Below are positions 1-7,695 of a DNA stretch of 17,589 bases, one piece after another; the first letter of the stretch is position 1, and every line of letters starts with the position of its first letter. Below the pieces are notes generated by a model, which saw only the letters and a list, made by a program, of their open reading frames with translations, was not told where the DNA came from and ran no database searches. Source of the stretch: Desulfobulbaceae bacterium UBA5173 (GTDB lineage: Bacteria > Desulfobacterota > Desulfobulbia > Desulfobulbales > Desulfobulbaceae); assembly GCA_002413355.1 (NCBI GenBank), contig DHWV01000048.1, forward strand, positions 1-17,589, given 5' to 3'. Position numbers and translations under genes: made by a program.

Positions 1-204
1 TCCCATGGGTACAGTATAGTCGTTTTATATTGCTTTAGCTATATAGGAGATGGAGTCAAGTTTATCCGAAAGCGTATCGAATCAGCCTTCAGCGTGATAG
101 CGCAAAGATTTCCAGCGCATATCCATGCTGTCACCTCGCATGGCTTTGAATTGAAGGTTTTTCTTTTTATCTTGGCTTACGGCATTGAAAAAACAATGAG
201 GTAG
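1..204 (+). CDS. DDE transposase, C-terminal part only (cut by window edge)
   Basis: An open frame runs in from the left edge and stops at TAG 202-204. It gives 67 residues with no start in the window. The stretch from about residue 20 has the shape of the last part of an IS-encoded DDE transposase: a basic KRIE motif (the E fits the third catalytic acid), a following aromatic/serine helix, an HAVTSHGFELK segment and a hydrophobic C-terminal helix ending EKTMR. It faces the minus-strand transposase relic that starts about 50 bp downstream, so the two 3' ends are convergent. Whether this copy is intact upstream cannot be seen. The exact IS family is uncertain; I do not see an inverted repeat that can be paired inside the window. 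It could be the end of a functional element or a remnant. Confidence 0.55.
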   Translation, partial: SHGYSIVVLYCFSYIGDGVKFIRKRIESAFSVIAQRFPAHIHAVTSHGFELKVFLFILAYGIEKTMR

Positions 205-235
205 GTCACAACTTGGGTTAAATTATAAGAACCTA

Positions 236-253
236 ACCTAATGTGCAACTCTT
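236..253 (+). repeat. Left terminal inverted repeat of the IS982-like element
   Basis: Begins ACCTAATGTGCAA and matches the reverse complement of 1214-1231 at 17 of 18 positions; the only mismatch is C at 249 against T. The same first bases are also tandemly repeated just outside (acctaACCTAA), which blurs the exact edge by a few bases. Confidence 0.75.
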
Positions 254-1138
254 TATGGAGCAACCAAGCTATCCAAGTCAAGTGGAGAGCGACTATAGAC
301 CAAATTAAGAAAAACACAAACAGTGTGCGCCAAGATTTTACGAATCAGACGATGTTGAAAATGCCAAAGGTTGTGCACACGAATCTGGTCTATTTTGAAA
401 CGTCTTGTCAAATGGGAGCCTATTATTTCGATACGTTTTCTGATACGTTTGCAGAATTGAAGAAGAGGATTAGGTAGCGTAGCTTTCATATTCTTCACTC
501 TGAGGAGTGACAACAAAAATTCCTTGACGCTCCATCAAGAGAGAATGTCTATACGCATCGATGAACCCTTTACCTGCTGGGGTGATGCCTTGAAATCCAT
601 CAAGCAAGGCATCTATACTTTGAATATCGTGGACGTGCAGGTAGCAATTGATAATTATGCAATAATTCTATGTCGTGAGATGCGCAAACCTAATTTAAAT
701 CCGTAGTAGTGCATTTCTTTAGCGGCGCAGTATCCAAAATTAGCCTCTGTCGTAAAACAACGGTCTCTTCTTTCTCTGGTGAGTACACAAACAGGCAGTG
801 GAAATGTATCAATTGCCTGAACAGGATCATTGCGTTGTCAAGATATATCCTTATTAAGCTGCCGTTTTGATCTGCCATAAGTTTGCATCTTGGCGAGTAA
901 ACAAAGACCAGTCAGCAAGTTTCTGGGAAAAATGCAGATAATGCGTGGAAAAGTATATAAAGATGTCTTTGTCACATTCGAGTTTGAAATACTCATCGTA
1001 GATTTCTATGGTGATAACTTCCTCATCTATCAAGGCAGGCTCAAAGCCGCCTCGACGCAGCCGACATTGCTGCCTGATGACACCGTATTGCTCGCAACCA
1101 AGCAGAAAAACAGCGATAATAAAACTGTCTCGATCCAT
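253..1138 (-). pseudogene. IS982-like transposase, broken by several frameshifts/stops
   Basis: Read on the minus strand from ATG at 1138. The first 94 codons (MDRDSFIIAVF..., with the DEEVITIE and FTRQDANLWQ segments) end at a stop at 854-856. Homology resumes after a gap at about 837 (AIDTFPLPVCVLTRERRD, first catalytic Asp). It shifts frame near 660-655, shifts again near 630 (HDIQSIDALLDGFQGITPAG, then GKGFIDAYRH, second Asp) and stops at 478-480. It continues in another frame at about 477-253, where KRIRKRIEIIG carries the probable catalytic Glu and the product ends LDLDSLVAP. All three parts of a DDE domain are thus recognisable but spread over at least four reading frames, so no functional transposase can be made. 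Order and spacing match a single ancestral gene of roughly 290-300 codons. Confidence 0.8.
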
Positions 1139-1213
1139 TGGCGCACTCCTTGTGAATAGGGCTTAGATACCGCTATTCTACAGGATGCGCTCAATGGATC
1201 GAGCATCTTCTTT

Positions 1214-1231
1214 AAGAATTGCACATTAGGT
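1214..1231 (-). repeat. Right terminal inverted repeat of the IS982-like element
   Basis: Its reverse complement begins ACCTAATGTGCAA and pairs with 236-253. It lies about 75 bp upstream of the transposase start at 1138, as expected for the promoter-proximal end of the element. Confidence 0.75.
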
Positions 1232-2008
1232 TTCTGTTATTGTTGCCATATAAAAATAACACAGCAGCAGTATGAAAAAATAGCTGACAGTTTTCCCCGT
1301 CAAAGAGGCAATGTCAGAATTGACAACCTCACGATGCTGTATGTCCTCGAACATGGGTGCAAATGGAGAGGACTTCCAAGCAGCTTTGGCAATTGGCACA
1401 GCATCTACACCCGTATGAGCCGCTGGAGCAAAAACGGTGTGCTTGACAGAATATTCAAGCGATTGCAGGATGATGCTATTTTTCATGTCAGCAGCGGGGG
1501 CTTCTCTCGACAGCACGGTCATCAAAGTTCACCCCGACGGCCTCGGAGCGTTAAAAAAATGGCCCGCAGTCAGTCGGCAAATCCTGCGGAGGCTGGACAA
1601 CAAAATTACATCTGATTGCCGCAACTGCTGAATGTGCGGTGATATTTTCCCTTTCACCCGGCCAAGCCGGAAATGCGCCAGAAGGCCGTCGGCTGCTGAC
1701 GGAGCTTGGGGCGGCTTCTGAGCCATGTGCGATGATCATGGACAAGGCATATGAAGGAGATGAAACGAGAAAGCTTGTCTCAGAGCTGGGCTTTTCTCCT
1801 GTCGTGCCGCCGAAAAGCAGCCGGACAGAACCTTGGGAGCATGACAAGGTTCTGTATAAAAAACGCAATGAAGTCGAACGGCTGTTCAGGAGATTGAAGG
1901 GCTTCCGCCGCATTTTCACCCGGTTCGAAAAACTGGATGTCATGTTCATGGGTTTTATTGTTTTGGCCCTGATCTTGACGGTAATCAAATAGTGTTAACA
2001 GGCCCTAA
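1229..2008 (+). mobile_element. Degraded IS5-type insertion sequence
   Basis: A transposase relic of the IS5 family (IS427-like in style) fills this interval. The right end is proposed in 1991-2008, where the reverse complement reads TTAGGGCCTGTTAACACT. The left end is proposed just inside the right edge of the IS982-like element, where TTAGGTTTCTGTTATTGT occurs. The two share TTAGG and CTGTTA with a one-base offset, so the pairing is weak and the borders are approximate. The left end overlaps the IS982-like right repeat by a few bases, suggesting that one element inserted at the edge of the other. Confidence 0.5.
1250..1992 (+). pseudogene. IS5-family transposase, two frameshifts and no ATG start
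   Basis: The conceptual product begins IKITQQQYEKIADSFP with ATA (1250) where family members usually have an ATG. The N-terminal DNA-binding part (HGCKWRGLPSSFGNWHSIY) is in frame 2 up to about 1495. A shift near the G5 run at 1496-1500 moves to frame 3 (SLDSTVIKVHPDG, first catalytic Asp). A second shift at the A7 run 1553-1559 moves to frame 1. From there it runs on without a break through GWTTKLHLIAA, FSLSPGQAGNAPEGR, MDKAYEGDETRK (second Asp) and KKRNEVERLFRRLKGFRR (Glu) to TAG at 1990-1992. All motifs survive at the amino-acid level, so the decay looks recent. The A7 run could be a recoding site, but the G5-linked break and the missing start codon argue for a pseudogene. Confidence 0.8.
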
Positions 2009-2013
2009 GAAAC

Positions 2014-2496
2014 ATGCATACGCCCATCATCGGCACCCTTGGTTATGTCCTCTCGGCGGATGCCCGGCAGGTGCTGCTCCTGCACCGCAACGCCCGCCAG
2101 AACGATCAGCATTTCGGCAAATACAACGGGTTGGGCGGCAAGATGCAGCCTGACGAGGACGTGTATTCCTGCATGGTGCGGGAAATCATGGAAGAGGCAG
2201 GTATCGCCTGTCGGGAGATGAGCCTGCGCGGCACCATCAACTGGCCCGGTTTTGGCAAGGACGGCGAAAGCTGGCTCGGCTTCATTTTCCTGATCACCGC
2301 CTATTCCGGTGTTCCGAAACCATACTGTGAAGAAGGCGAGTTAGGCTGGCATCCACTGGAAACAATCAGCAGCCTGCCGATGTGGGAGGGCGACCGTTTT
2401 TTCCTGCCGTTAGTTTTTGACCGTGATCCCCGACCGTTTCACGGTTTGATGCCTTATAGTCAGGGCAGCCCTCTTAGCTGGCGGTATTTTCGCTAA
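2014..2496 (+). CDS. Nudix hydrolase, MutT/8-oxo-dGTP diphosphatase-like
   Basis: A 160-residue protein with a perfect Nudix box at residues 42-64: G, then E48 after five residues, then R56-E57 and E60-E61 with A-G-I. These acids bind the metal used to hydrolyse a nucleoside diphosphate-X bond. The NGLGGK sequence leading into the box and the length resemble bacterial 8-oxo-dGTP diphosphatases of the MutT/YvcI/MTH1 type, so sanitising oxidised nucleotides is the likely role; the substrate cannot be fixed from sequence. The ATG at 2014 lies about five bases after the proposed end of the IS5-type element and has no convincing ribosome binding site, so the insertion may have replaced its native upstream region. 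There is no other Met before residue 44, so this start is kept. The next gene follows after 120 bp. Confidence 0.85.
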   Translation: MHTPIIGTLGYVLSADARQVLLLHRNARQNDQHFGKYNGLGGKMQPDEDVYSCMVREIMEEAGIACREMSLRGTINWPGFGKDGESWLGFIFLITAYSGVPKPYCEEGELGWHPLETISSLPMWEGDRFFLPLVFDRDPRPFHGLMPYSQGSPLSWRYFR

Positions 2497-2616
2497 TTTT
2501 CCGCAAGCGTGGAACTTTTCAATTGCCCCGGCGCGGCAAAACTGGTATTACTGCCTGCTTTGCTCTCGATTTTTCGGAGAGAAAACTGCTTGGAAGGCGC
2601 ACTGGAGGAGCGCATC

Positions 2617-2889
2617 ATGAATATGAAAAATAATGGCGAGATCGTCAAGTTAGAACAGCTTGTTGAATCCCTGATCAGCCGCTGTAAAGAACAGAAGGAA
2701 AAGCTGCATTCGTTGGAGAAAAAACTCCGTGACCGCGACGAGGAGTGCGAGCTGCTCAAGCTGGAACGTGCCGAGCTGCAAAAACAGCAGGGCGACGTTG
2801 CCAGCCGGGTGGCCGGACTTCTAGGACGGATTGAGGAATGGGAGACCTCCGAGCTGCCCCCTCAAAAAAAGGGGGAGAAGGCTGCCTGA
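2617..2889 (+). CDS. zapB: ZapB-like coiled-coil cell-division protein
   Basis: A 90-residue soluble, highly charged protein. Residues 8 to about 75 form an almost unbroken predicted coiled coil (VKLEQLVESLISRCKEQK, LEKKLRDRDEECELLKLE), ending near a GLLGRIEEWE segment typical of small ZapB-type proteins. The C-terminus is a lysine-rich tail. In other bacteria ZapB sits under the Z-ring and works with ZapA. The start at 2617 is chosen because GGAGGAG (2603-2609) lies at good distance; the frame is open further upstream to 2509 but that part has no such site and is low quality. The assignment rests on size, coiled coil and position before the 6S RNA/RNase Y region; any short coiled-coil protein would look similar. 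No zapA gene follows it, which is unusual for this neighbourhood. Confidence 0.6.
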   Translation: MNMKNNGEIVKLEQLVESLISRCKEQKEKLHSLEKKLRDRDEECELLKLERAELQKQQGDVASRVAGLLGRIEEWETSELPPQKKGEKAA

Positions 2890-3008
2890 GTTCTTGAACA
2901 GATGGGAAACGGACGAGCGGAATACTTTTTCGAGCTTATCATTTCGATTTCACAGTGAATAAACAAGGATGCTTGTGTGAAAAAATGGGTGAGCGAAAAA
3001 AATAGGCT

Positions 3009-3039
3009 TTGCATTTTCCGCTGTTTTATGTTTTATAGC
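3009..3039 (+). promoter_or_regulatory. Candidate sigma-70 promoter of the 6S-like RNA
   Basis: TTGCAT (3009-3014) and TATAGC (3034-3039) are separated by 19 bp, longer than the optimal 17. Transcription would start near 3045-3047, just before the first base of the RNA's closing stem. The position is right but the match is only moderate. Confidence 0.4.
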
Positions 3040-3045
3040 AGGAAC

Positions 3046-3222
3046 AGATTTTCCCTGCGCTGTTTGTGATCAATGGAGTATTGAGCCAACTCTCTTTGAT
3101 AGGGTGCTCCTCTTCTGCTGTACCATGGAAAACTTTATTGATTTCCAGACGACAGCATGGCGCGCCCACCTATTACGATAGGTTTGATCATTCTGTTGAC
3201 ACGGCAGTGCGGGGATTTTTTT
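3046..3222 (+). ncRNA. ssrS: 6S RNA (SsrS)-like regulatory RNA
   Basis: About 177 nt, close to the usual 6S length of about 180. The two ends pair: 3053-3062 (CCCUGCGCUG) with 3205-3214 (CAGUGCGGGG) gives ten continuous pairs including two G-U. A second stem joins 3067-3073 (UGAUCAA) to 3184-3190 (UUGAUCA). After a large internal opening comes 3098-3103 with 3169-3174, and then an apical hairpin: 3116-3121 with 3152-3157 and 3126-3131 with 3142-3147 around a 10-nt loop. The closing stem is followed by seven T residues (3216-3222). One long hairpin with a central bubble is the 6S architecture that mimics an open promoter and sequesters sigma-70 RNA polymerase. Location between a zap-type gene and RNase Y is also in keeping with 6S loci in proteobacteria. 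Other bubble-bearing RNAs are possible; a covariance-model search was not run. Confidence 0.72.
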
Positions 3223-3396
3223 GTAATCGGAACAGCACTGAGCTGTGGCAGCAGGTCATTCAGCGCGTCCGTTCCAAACCCGCCGTTTCCGCTCCCCCTC
3301 CTCAGCGCAGTTTCATCAGCATCAGCTCTTTTCATTATTTTCCGCAGCATTCCTCCAAGGAATATCTGCTGGCAACCATATAAGGATGCGATAATC

Positions 3397-4956
3397 ATGT
3401 CATTCAGCACAGCATTTCTGCTGACCGCAGCCCTGGCCGCAGGCTGCGGAATCGGCTTTTTTCTCCGCAAGCGGCTCAGTGAAGGCCATCAGGCCGATAT
3501 TGAGAATCAGCGGCGGTTGATTATAGAAAACGCCATTCACGAAGCGGAGCAGATCAAAAAAGAAAAGCTCCTTTTGGTCAAAGAGGAGATTTATCAGGCC
3601 AAACAGGAGGCCGAACAGGAATTCAAGACTGCCCGCAAGGAAATTGAGAGCGAACAGCGGCGGCTGGAGCGGAAACTCGACAAGGTGCATGAAGAGCTGA
3701 ATGAACTCAAGACCAAGGAGGAGGAGCTGGCCGGGCAGGAAAAACAGCTTGTTGACCGCGAGCGCAAGGTCGGCAAACGGGAAGGCGAGGCTGAGTCTCT
3801 GATTATTGAGCAGCGGCAGCGGCTGGAGAAGCTGGCCGGAGTCACCTGCGAGGAAGCCAAGAAACTGCTCATCGACTTGCTGGAGAGCGAGGCCCGGATG
3901 GATGCGGCCAAGCGGTTGACCAAGATTGAGAACGAAATGAAATTGGAGGCGGACCGCAAGGGCAGAAATATCCTTGCCTTGGCCATCGCCCGCTATGCTG
4001 GGGACTATGTCGCAGACAGGACCGTCTCCATGGTGCCCTTGCCCAATGACGAAATGAAGGGCCGGATCATCGGCAGAGAAGGGCGTAACATCCGGGCGAT
4101 CGAGGCTGCAACTGGCGTTGACATCATCATTGATGACACCCCGGAGGCGGTGATTCTCTCCGGCTTCAACCCGGTCAGGCGCGAAGTGGCCCGCCAAGCA
4201 CTGCTTCAGCTTATCTCCGACGGCAGAATTCATCCGGCCAGGATTGAAGAAGTGGTGGCCAAGGTCACGGGCGAGCTGGATGTGGAAATCAAGGAAGCAG
4301 GTGAGAAAGCCACCTTTGATGTGGGTGTGCATGGCATTCATGTCGAGCTGGTCAACTTGATCGGGCGGCTGAAGTATCGCTTCAGTTACGGCCAAAATAT
4401 GCTTCAGCATTCCTTGGAAGTGGCCTTTCTCTGCGGCATCATGGCGGCGGAATTGGGTTTAGATGTGAAAAAGGCCAAGCGGGCCGGGCTGCTGCATGAC
4501 ATCGGCAAGGCCGTGGATCACGAGATTGAAGGCTCTCACGCCATAATTGGCCGTGATTTGGCGAAAAAATTTGGTGAGCGGGACGAAATCGTCTATGCCA
4601 TCGGTGCGCATCATGAGGAAACACCGCCGCAGAGTGTGTTAGACATCCTTGTGCAGGCGGCGGACGCGCTTTCTGGCGCACGACCGGGCGCACGCAAGGA
4701 GATGCTGCAAAGCTACGTCAAACGGTTGGAGGATTTGGAGAAAATCGCCAATGCATTCCCCGGCGTGGAAAAATCCTACGCGGTGCAGGCGGGCCGTGAT
4801 CTGCGGATTGTCGTCAACAGCCAGCAGGTGGGCGATGACGCAGCCACGCTGATGAGCCGCGACATTGCCAAGGCGATTGAGGAGCAGCTGACCTATCCCG
4901 GCCAGATCCGGGTCACAGTGATCCGCGAGACAAGGGCGGTGGAATATGCGAAATAA
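3397..4956 (+). CDS. rny: Ribonuclease Y
   Basis: A 519-residue endoribonuclease that starts mRNA decay at the membrane. Order of parts: an N-terminal membrane helix (about 4-23); a long charged coiled coil (about 30-170, rich in E, K, R and Q); a KH RNA-binding domain with the [10 protein letters not shown] loop (residues 222-231); and an HD phosphohydrolase domain with H338, H367-D368 in LLHDIGKA and H405-H406 in GAHHEE as metal-binding residues. Length matches the usual 510-530. The start at 3397 is chosen over the longer open frame because AAGGA (3382-3386) precedes it and because the membrane helix of RNase Y proteins begins right at the N-terminus. Its last codons overlap the tyrS start by 11 bp. 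The preceding 174 bp leader is downstream of the 6S-like RNA, so read-through from that promoter is possible but would have to pass its T-run. Confidence 0.96.
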   Translation: MSFSTAFLLTAALAAGCGIGFFLRKRLSEGHQADIENQRRLIIENAIHEAEQIKKEKLLLVKEEIYQAKQEAEQEFKTARKEIESEQRRLERKLDKVHEELNELKTKEEELAGQEKQLVDRERKVGKREGEAESLIIEQRQRLEKLAGVTCEEAKKLLIDLLESEARMDAAKRLTKIENEMKLEADRKGRNILALAIARYAGDYVADRTVSMVPLPNDEMKGRIIGREGRNIRAIEAATGVDIIIDDTPEAVILSGFNPVRREVARQALLQLISDGRIHPARIEEVVAKVTGELDVEIKEAGEKATFDVGVHGIHVELVNLIGRLKYRFSYGQNMLQHSLEVAFLCGIMAAELGLDVKKAKRAGLLHDIGKAVDHEIEGSHAIIGRDLAKKFGERDEIVYAIGAHHEETPPQSVLDILVQAADALSGARPGARKEMLQSYVKRLEDLEKIANAFPGVEKSYAVQAGRDLRIVVNSQQVGDDAATLMSRDIAKAIEEQLTYPGQIRVTVIRETRAVEYAK

Positions 4957-6166
4957 CGGCGCAATCAAATCAGTTGACGGGCAGCTCGCCGTGATCATGC
5001 GCGGCTGCGAGGGCGTAGTCTCTCAAGAAGAGCTGGAAAAAAAGCTGGCAAGCGGCAGGCCGCTGAAGATCAAAGTTGGCTTTGATCCAACCGCGCCGGA
5101 CTTGCATCTCGGCCACACAGTGCTGCTGCAAAAGCTGCGCCAATTTCAGCAGCTTGGCCATGAAGTGCTGTTCCTGATAGGCGATTTCACGGCCATGATC
5201 GGCGATCCAACCGGCAAATCAGAGACTCGCCCGCCTCTGAGCCGCGAAGACGTGGTCCGCAACGCTGAGACCTACAAGGCGCAAGTTTTCAAGATGCTCG
5301 ATCCGGTCAAAACCAAGATCGTTTTCAACTCCGACTGGCTGGGGCAGCTTTCTTCGTATGACATGATCCGGCTGGCTTCTGAGCTGACTGTGGCCCGGAT
5401 GCTGGAGCGCGACGATTTCAAAAAACGTTTTCACGCCAACCGACCGATTTCGATCCACGAATTTTTTTATCCCCTCTTTCAGGGCTACGATTCCGTGGCC
5501 ATGCAGGCGGATGTGGAGATCGGCGGCACTGACCAGCTTTTCAACCTGCTCATGGGCCGCGAGCTGCAACGTTCCAGAGGCATGGAGCCGCAGGTGATCC
5601 TGACCACGCCGCTGCTGGAAGGCTTGGATGGCGTGAACAAAATGAGCAAGTCGCTGGGCAATTACATTGGCATTGCCGAGCCGCCGGAGCAGATTTTTGG
5701 TAAGGTGATGTCGGTCAGCGACGAGCTGATGTTCCGTTATTACGAGCTGCTGAGTGACCTGTCGCTGGGCGAGATCGCTGACTTGAAAAAGGGCATGGCC
5801 GAGGGCTGGCTGCATCCCAAGGCGGTCAAAGTGCGGCTGGCGAAAGAGCTGGTTGCCCGCTTCCACGATCAGACAGCGGCGGACGCGGCGGAGCAGCACT
5901 TTGAGCAAGTTTTCGCCAAGCGCGAGCTGCCGGACGAAATCCCGGAGAAAATCCTGCCTGCGCAGGAAGCTGCTGTCGCCCTGCCATGGCTGCTGAAGGA
6001 AGCCAGGCTGGTGGATTCCACCTCGGATGGCCGCCGCATGATTCAGCAGAACGCGGTGACCGTGAACGGCGAAAAGGCGGCAGATGTCAATCTTCAGCTG
6101 CCTGCCAGCGGCGAAGTGCTGCTGAAAGTGGGCAAGCGGCGTTTCTGCAAGGTGCTTTTCGTCTGA
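4946..6166 (+). CDS. tyrS: Tyrosyl-tRNA synthetase
   Basis: A 406-residue class I aminoacyl-tRNA synthetase that charges tRNA-Tyr. The Rossmann catalytic part carries [15 protein letters not shown] (HLGH signature at residues 54-57) and [17 protein letters not shown]. The KMSKS signature is at 232-236. The C-terminal S4 RNA-binding domain occupies about 340-405 ([19 protein letters not shown]). Length and the KMSKS spacing fit the TyrZ-like group, with a roughly 20-residue lead-in before the EEL motif; the start at 4946 provides exactly that. The start lies inside the last codons of rny, so translation is probably coupled; only a weak GGTGG precedes it. Downstream, a small inverted repeat (TCAGGC 6167-6172 with GCCTGA 6184-6189) lacks a T-run and is not a convincing terminator. 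Confidence 0.96.
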   Translation: MRNNGAIKSVDGQLAVIMRGCEGVVSQEELEKKLASGRPLKIKVGFDPTAPDLHLGHTVLLQKLRQFQQLGHEVLFLIGDFTAMIGDPTGKSETRPPLSREDVVRNAETYKAQVFKMLDPVKTKIVFNSDWLGQLSSYDMIRLASELTVARMLERDDFKKRFHANRPISIHEFFYPLFQGYDSVAMQADVEIGGTDQLFNLLMGRELQRSRGMEPQVILTTPLLEGLDGVNKMSKSLGNYIGIAEPPEQIFGKVMSVSDELMFRYYELLSDLSLGEIADLKKGMAEGWLHPKAVKVRLAKELVARFHDQTAADAAEQHFEQVFAKRELPDEIPEKILPAQEAAVALPWLLKEARLVDSTSDGRRMIQQNAVTVNGEKAADVNLQLPASGEVLLKVGKRRFCKVLFV

Positions 6167-6195
6167 TCAGGCTTCTTTTGCAGGCCTGAACGCGG

Positions 6196-6201
6196 TATAA
6201 T
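6196..6201 (+). promoter_or_regulatory. Perfect -10 box before the NfeD/SPFH pair
   Basis: TATAAT lies 54 bp before the NfeD start. The bases 17 bp upstream (TTCTTT, 6173-6178) match the -35 consensus only at the first two positions and sit in the loop of the small inverted repeat after tyrS. It is a plausible but one-sided promoter. Confidence 0.4.
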
Positions 6202-6254
6202 AGCGCGAGTCAAACTGTCGCTGCTGTTCCTGCCATTTTTAAGGAGCGGAACCT

Positions 6255-6710
6255 ATGGATGTTTCACCTGTTCTGATCTGGTTTCTTTTCGGCATCATCT
6301 GCTTCGTCATTGAGCTGGCCGCTCCCGGTTTTGTCCTTTTTTTCCTCGGTATCGGTGCATGGTGCGCGGCAGCGGTGCTGGCCATGCTTGATGTGCCGTT
6401 GACCGCACAGCTCCTCATTTTTCTCATCAGCTCTCTCCTCAGTCTGCTCCTGTTTCGTACCAAACTTCGCTCCATTTTCATGGGTAAATCGAGCGAGGAA
6501 GCTGATTCCGTCAATGTGGATTCTGCACCGGCCACTGGTATTGTCACCGACGCAATCATCCCTCCTGCCGACGGCAGGGTCAAATACGGCGGTTCGTTTT
6601 GGCGGGCTGCCGCTGATGAACCCATTGCCGAAGGTGCGGTGGTGCTGATTGTGGAGAAGAAAGACCTTATTATCAAAGTCCGCGCCTTGCACGCGGACAA
6701 GGAGGAGTAA
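6255..6710 (+). CDS. NfeD-family membrane protein (short form)
   Basis: A 151-residue protein. Three hydrophobic helices lie at about 6-23, 25-45 and 50-68, followed by a basic loop and a soluble OB-fold-like domain from about residue 92. That domain carries the family pattern TGIVTDAIIPPADGRVKYGG, then W and A-A-D-E-P-I-A-E-G. NfeD proteins partner with SPFH (stomatin/flotillin) proteins in the membrane and are thought to help organise them or to act with proteases; the short form lacks the serine-protease domain, as here. The partner follows immediately, with ATG only one base after this gene's stop. A good ribosome binding site (AAGGAG, 6241-6246) sets the start. Confidence 0.9.
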   Translation: MDVSPVLIWFLFGIICFVIELAAPGFVLFFLGIGAWCAAAVLAMLDVPLTAQLLIFLISSLLSLLLFRTKLRSIFMGKSSEEADSVNVDSAPATGIVTDAIIPPADGRVKYGGSFWRAAADEPIAEGAVVLIVEKKDLIIKVRALHADKEE

Positions 6711-6711
6711 A

Positions 6712-7695
6712 ATGCCTGGCCTACTGTTTGGTGTCATCGTTTTGGTAGTTTTTATTATTGTTCTCGTTGTAAAGACGGCGATCATTGTTCCCCAGCGTAA
6801 CGAATACGTGATTGAACGTCTGGGTAAATATCAAGCCACTCTTGAAGCAGGCTTTCATATTTTGATCCCGTTTATTGATAAAATTGCCTACAAGCGAAAT
6901 CTGAGAGAGGAGCCGATTGACATTGGCAGTCAAACCTGCATCACGGCGGACAATGTCATTTTGGAAGTGGACGGCATCATGTATCTCCAAGTCGTCAACT
7001 CGCGTCAGTCAGCTTATGGCATCGCCGATTATCATTTTGCCGCTTCGCAGCTCGCCCAGACTTCGCTTCGTTCCGCTATCGGCAAAATCACGTTGGACAA
7101 TACCTTTGAAGCGCGGGAAAACCTGAACAAACAGGTGGTTGAAGCTATCGACGATGCGGCCCAAAACTGGGGCATCAAGGTGCTGCGCTACGAGATCAAG
7201 GACATCAAGCCGCCGCGTTCGGTGCTGGAGGCGATGGAAAAGCAGATGCAGGCCGAGCGGGAGAAGCGGGCTGAGATTGCCCGCTCTGAAGGCGAGCGGC
7301 AATCCATGATTAACCGCGCTGAAGGCGAGCGGCAGGAGGCCATCGCCCGCTCTGAAGGCGAGAAGATGAAGCGGATCAACGAAGCCGAAGGCAGGGCGCA
7401 GGAAATCCTGAAAGTTGCTGAGGCGACCGCTGAAGGCATCCGCAAGGTCGGCGATGCGCTGGCTTCTCCCGGCGGCCAGGAGGCGGCCCGCTTGGAAGTG
7501 GCGAAAAAATACATTGACGAGTTCGGCAAGCTGGCCAAAGTGAACAACACTATGATCGTGCCCGGCAATCTCACTGATGTGGCTAGCATGGTTGCGACGG
7601 CCATGACCACCATGCGGCAGGTCAGCAAAGCAGCTACGCCGATGCCTACCACCCGGCCTGAAGCGCACCCGGAGCGTCCAGTCGCCGCGCGGTGA
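6712..7695 (+). CDS. SPFH/Band 7 membrane protein (QmcA/stomatin-like)
   Basis: A 327-residue protein with an N-terminal membrane helix (about 4-23). A Band 7/PHB domain (about 28-190) starts IIVPQRNEYVIERLGKY and includes AGFHILIPFID. A coiled-coil arm (about 190-260) follows, built from repeated SEGERQ/AEGERQ/SEGEKM/AEGRAQ units, and then a Pro/Ala-rich tail. Such proteins form large oligomeric rings in the membrane and control partner proteases or membrane order. The start at 6712 follows GGAGGAG at the end of nfeD; the frame continues upstream to 6649 but only as overlap with nfeD. The repeated arm is also visible as near-identical DNA repeats at about 7275-7365, which is coding periodicity and not a separate element. 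Confidence 0.92.
   Translation: MPGLLFGVIVLVVFIIVLVVKTAIIVPQRNEYVIERLGKYQATLEAGFHILIPFIDKIAYKRNLREEPIDIGSQTCITADNVILEVDGIMYLQVVNSRQSAYGIADYHFAASQLAQTSLRSAIGKITLDNTFEARENLNKQVVEAIDDAAQNWGIKVLRYEIKDIKPPRSVLEAMEKQMQAEREKRAEIARSEGERQSMINRAEGERQEAIARSEGEKMKRINEAEGRAQEILKVAEATAEGIRKVGDALASPGGQEAARLEVAKKYIDEFGKLAKVNNTMIVPGNLTDVASMVATAMTTMRQVSKAATPMPTTRPEAHPERPVAAR

Larger units (their letters stand above)
236..1231 (-). mobile_element. Decayed IS982-like insertion sequence, about 1 kb
   Basis: A 996-bp unit bounded by imperfect terminal inverted repeats (17 of 18 positions match) contains one transposase reading leftward on the minus strand. Size, single-ORF layout and transposase sequence style fit the IS982 family. 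The family name is from memory of its N-terminal and C-terminal motifs and is not proven. No target-site duplication is evident when the bases left of 236 are compared with those right of 1231, so one flank has probably been rearranged; both sides abut other IS material. The unit is visibly A+T-rich compared with the genes after 2010, consistent with transfer or neutral decay. Confidence 0.72.
2890..3396 (+). other. 507-bp non-coding stretch holding the 6S-like RNA
   Basis: No convincing protein gene lies between the ZapB-like gene and RNase Y. The only short frame after the stop (ATG 2903, MGNGRAEYFF..., 18 codons) has no ZapA-like features. The first 110 bp are A+T-rich, the middle (3046-3222) is the structured RNA described separately, and 3223-3396 is a pyrimidine-rich leader. 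In that leader I see only the RNase Y ribosome binding site (AAGGA, 3382-3386). Confidence 0.6.

Noticed and set aside
253..706. Plus-strand short frames (241-477, 524-706) as small genes
   Set aside because: They lie antisense to the recognisable DDE domain of the IS982-like relic and have no features of their own.
2903..2959. Short frame after the ZapB-like gene, considered as a ZapA remnant
   Set aside because: Only 18 codons and no ZapA-like residues.
3400..4410. Long minus-strand open frame of 336 codons opposite RNase Y
   Set aside because: It is the antisense shadow of a clear, conserved rny gene in G+C-rich DNA, with no ribosome binding site and no recognisable protein features.
6167..6189. 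Inverted repeat after tyrS as a terminator
   Set aside because: Six-bp stem with an 11-nt loop and no T-run after it.
7275..7365. Near-identical direct repeats that look like a small repeat array
   Set aside because: They encode the repeated SEGERQ/AEGERQ heptad-like units of the SPFH coiled coil; no spacers or dyads as in CRISPR.
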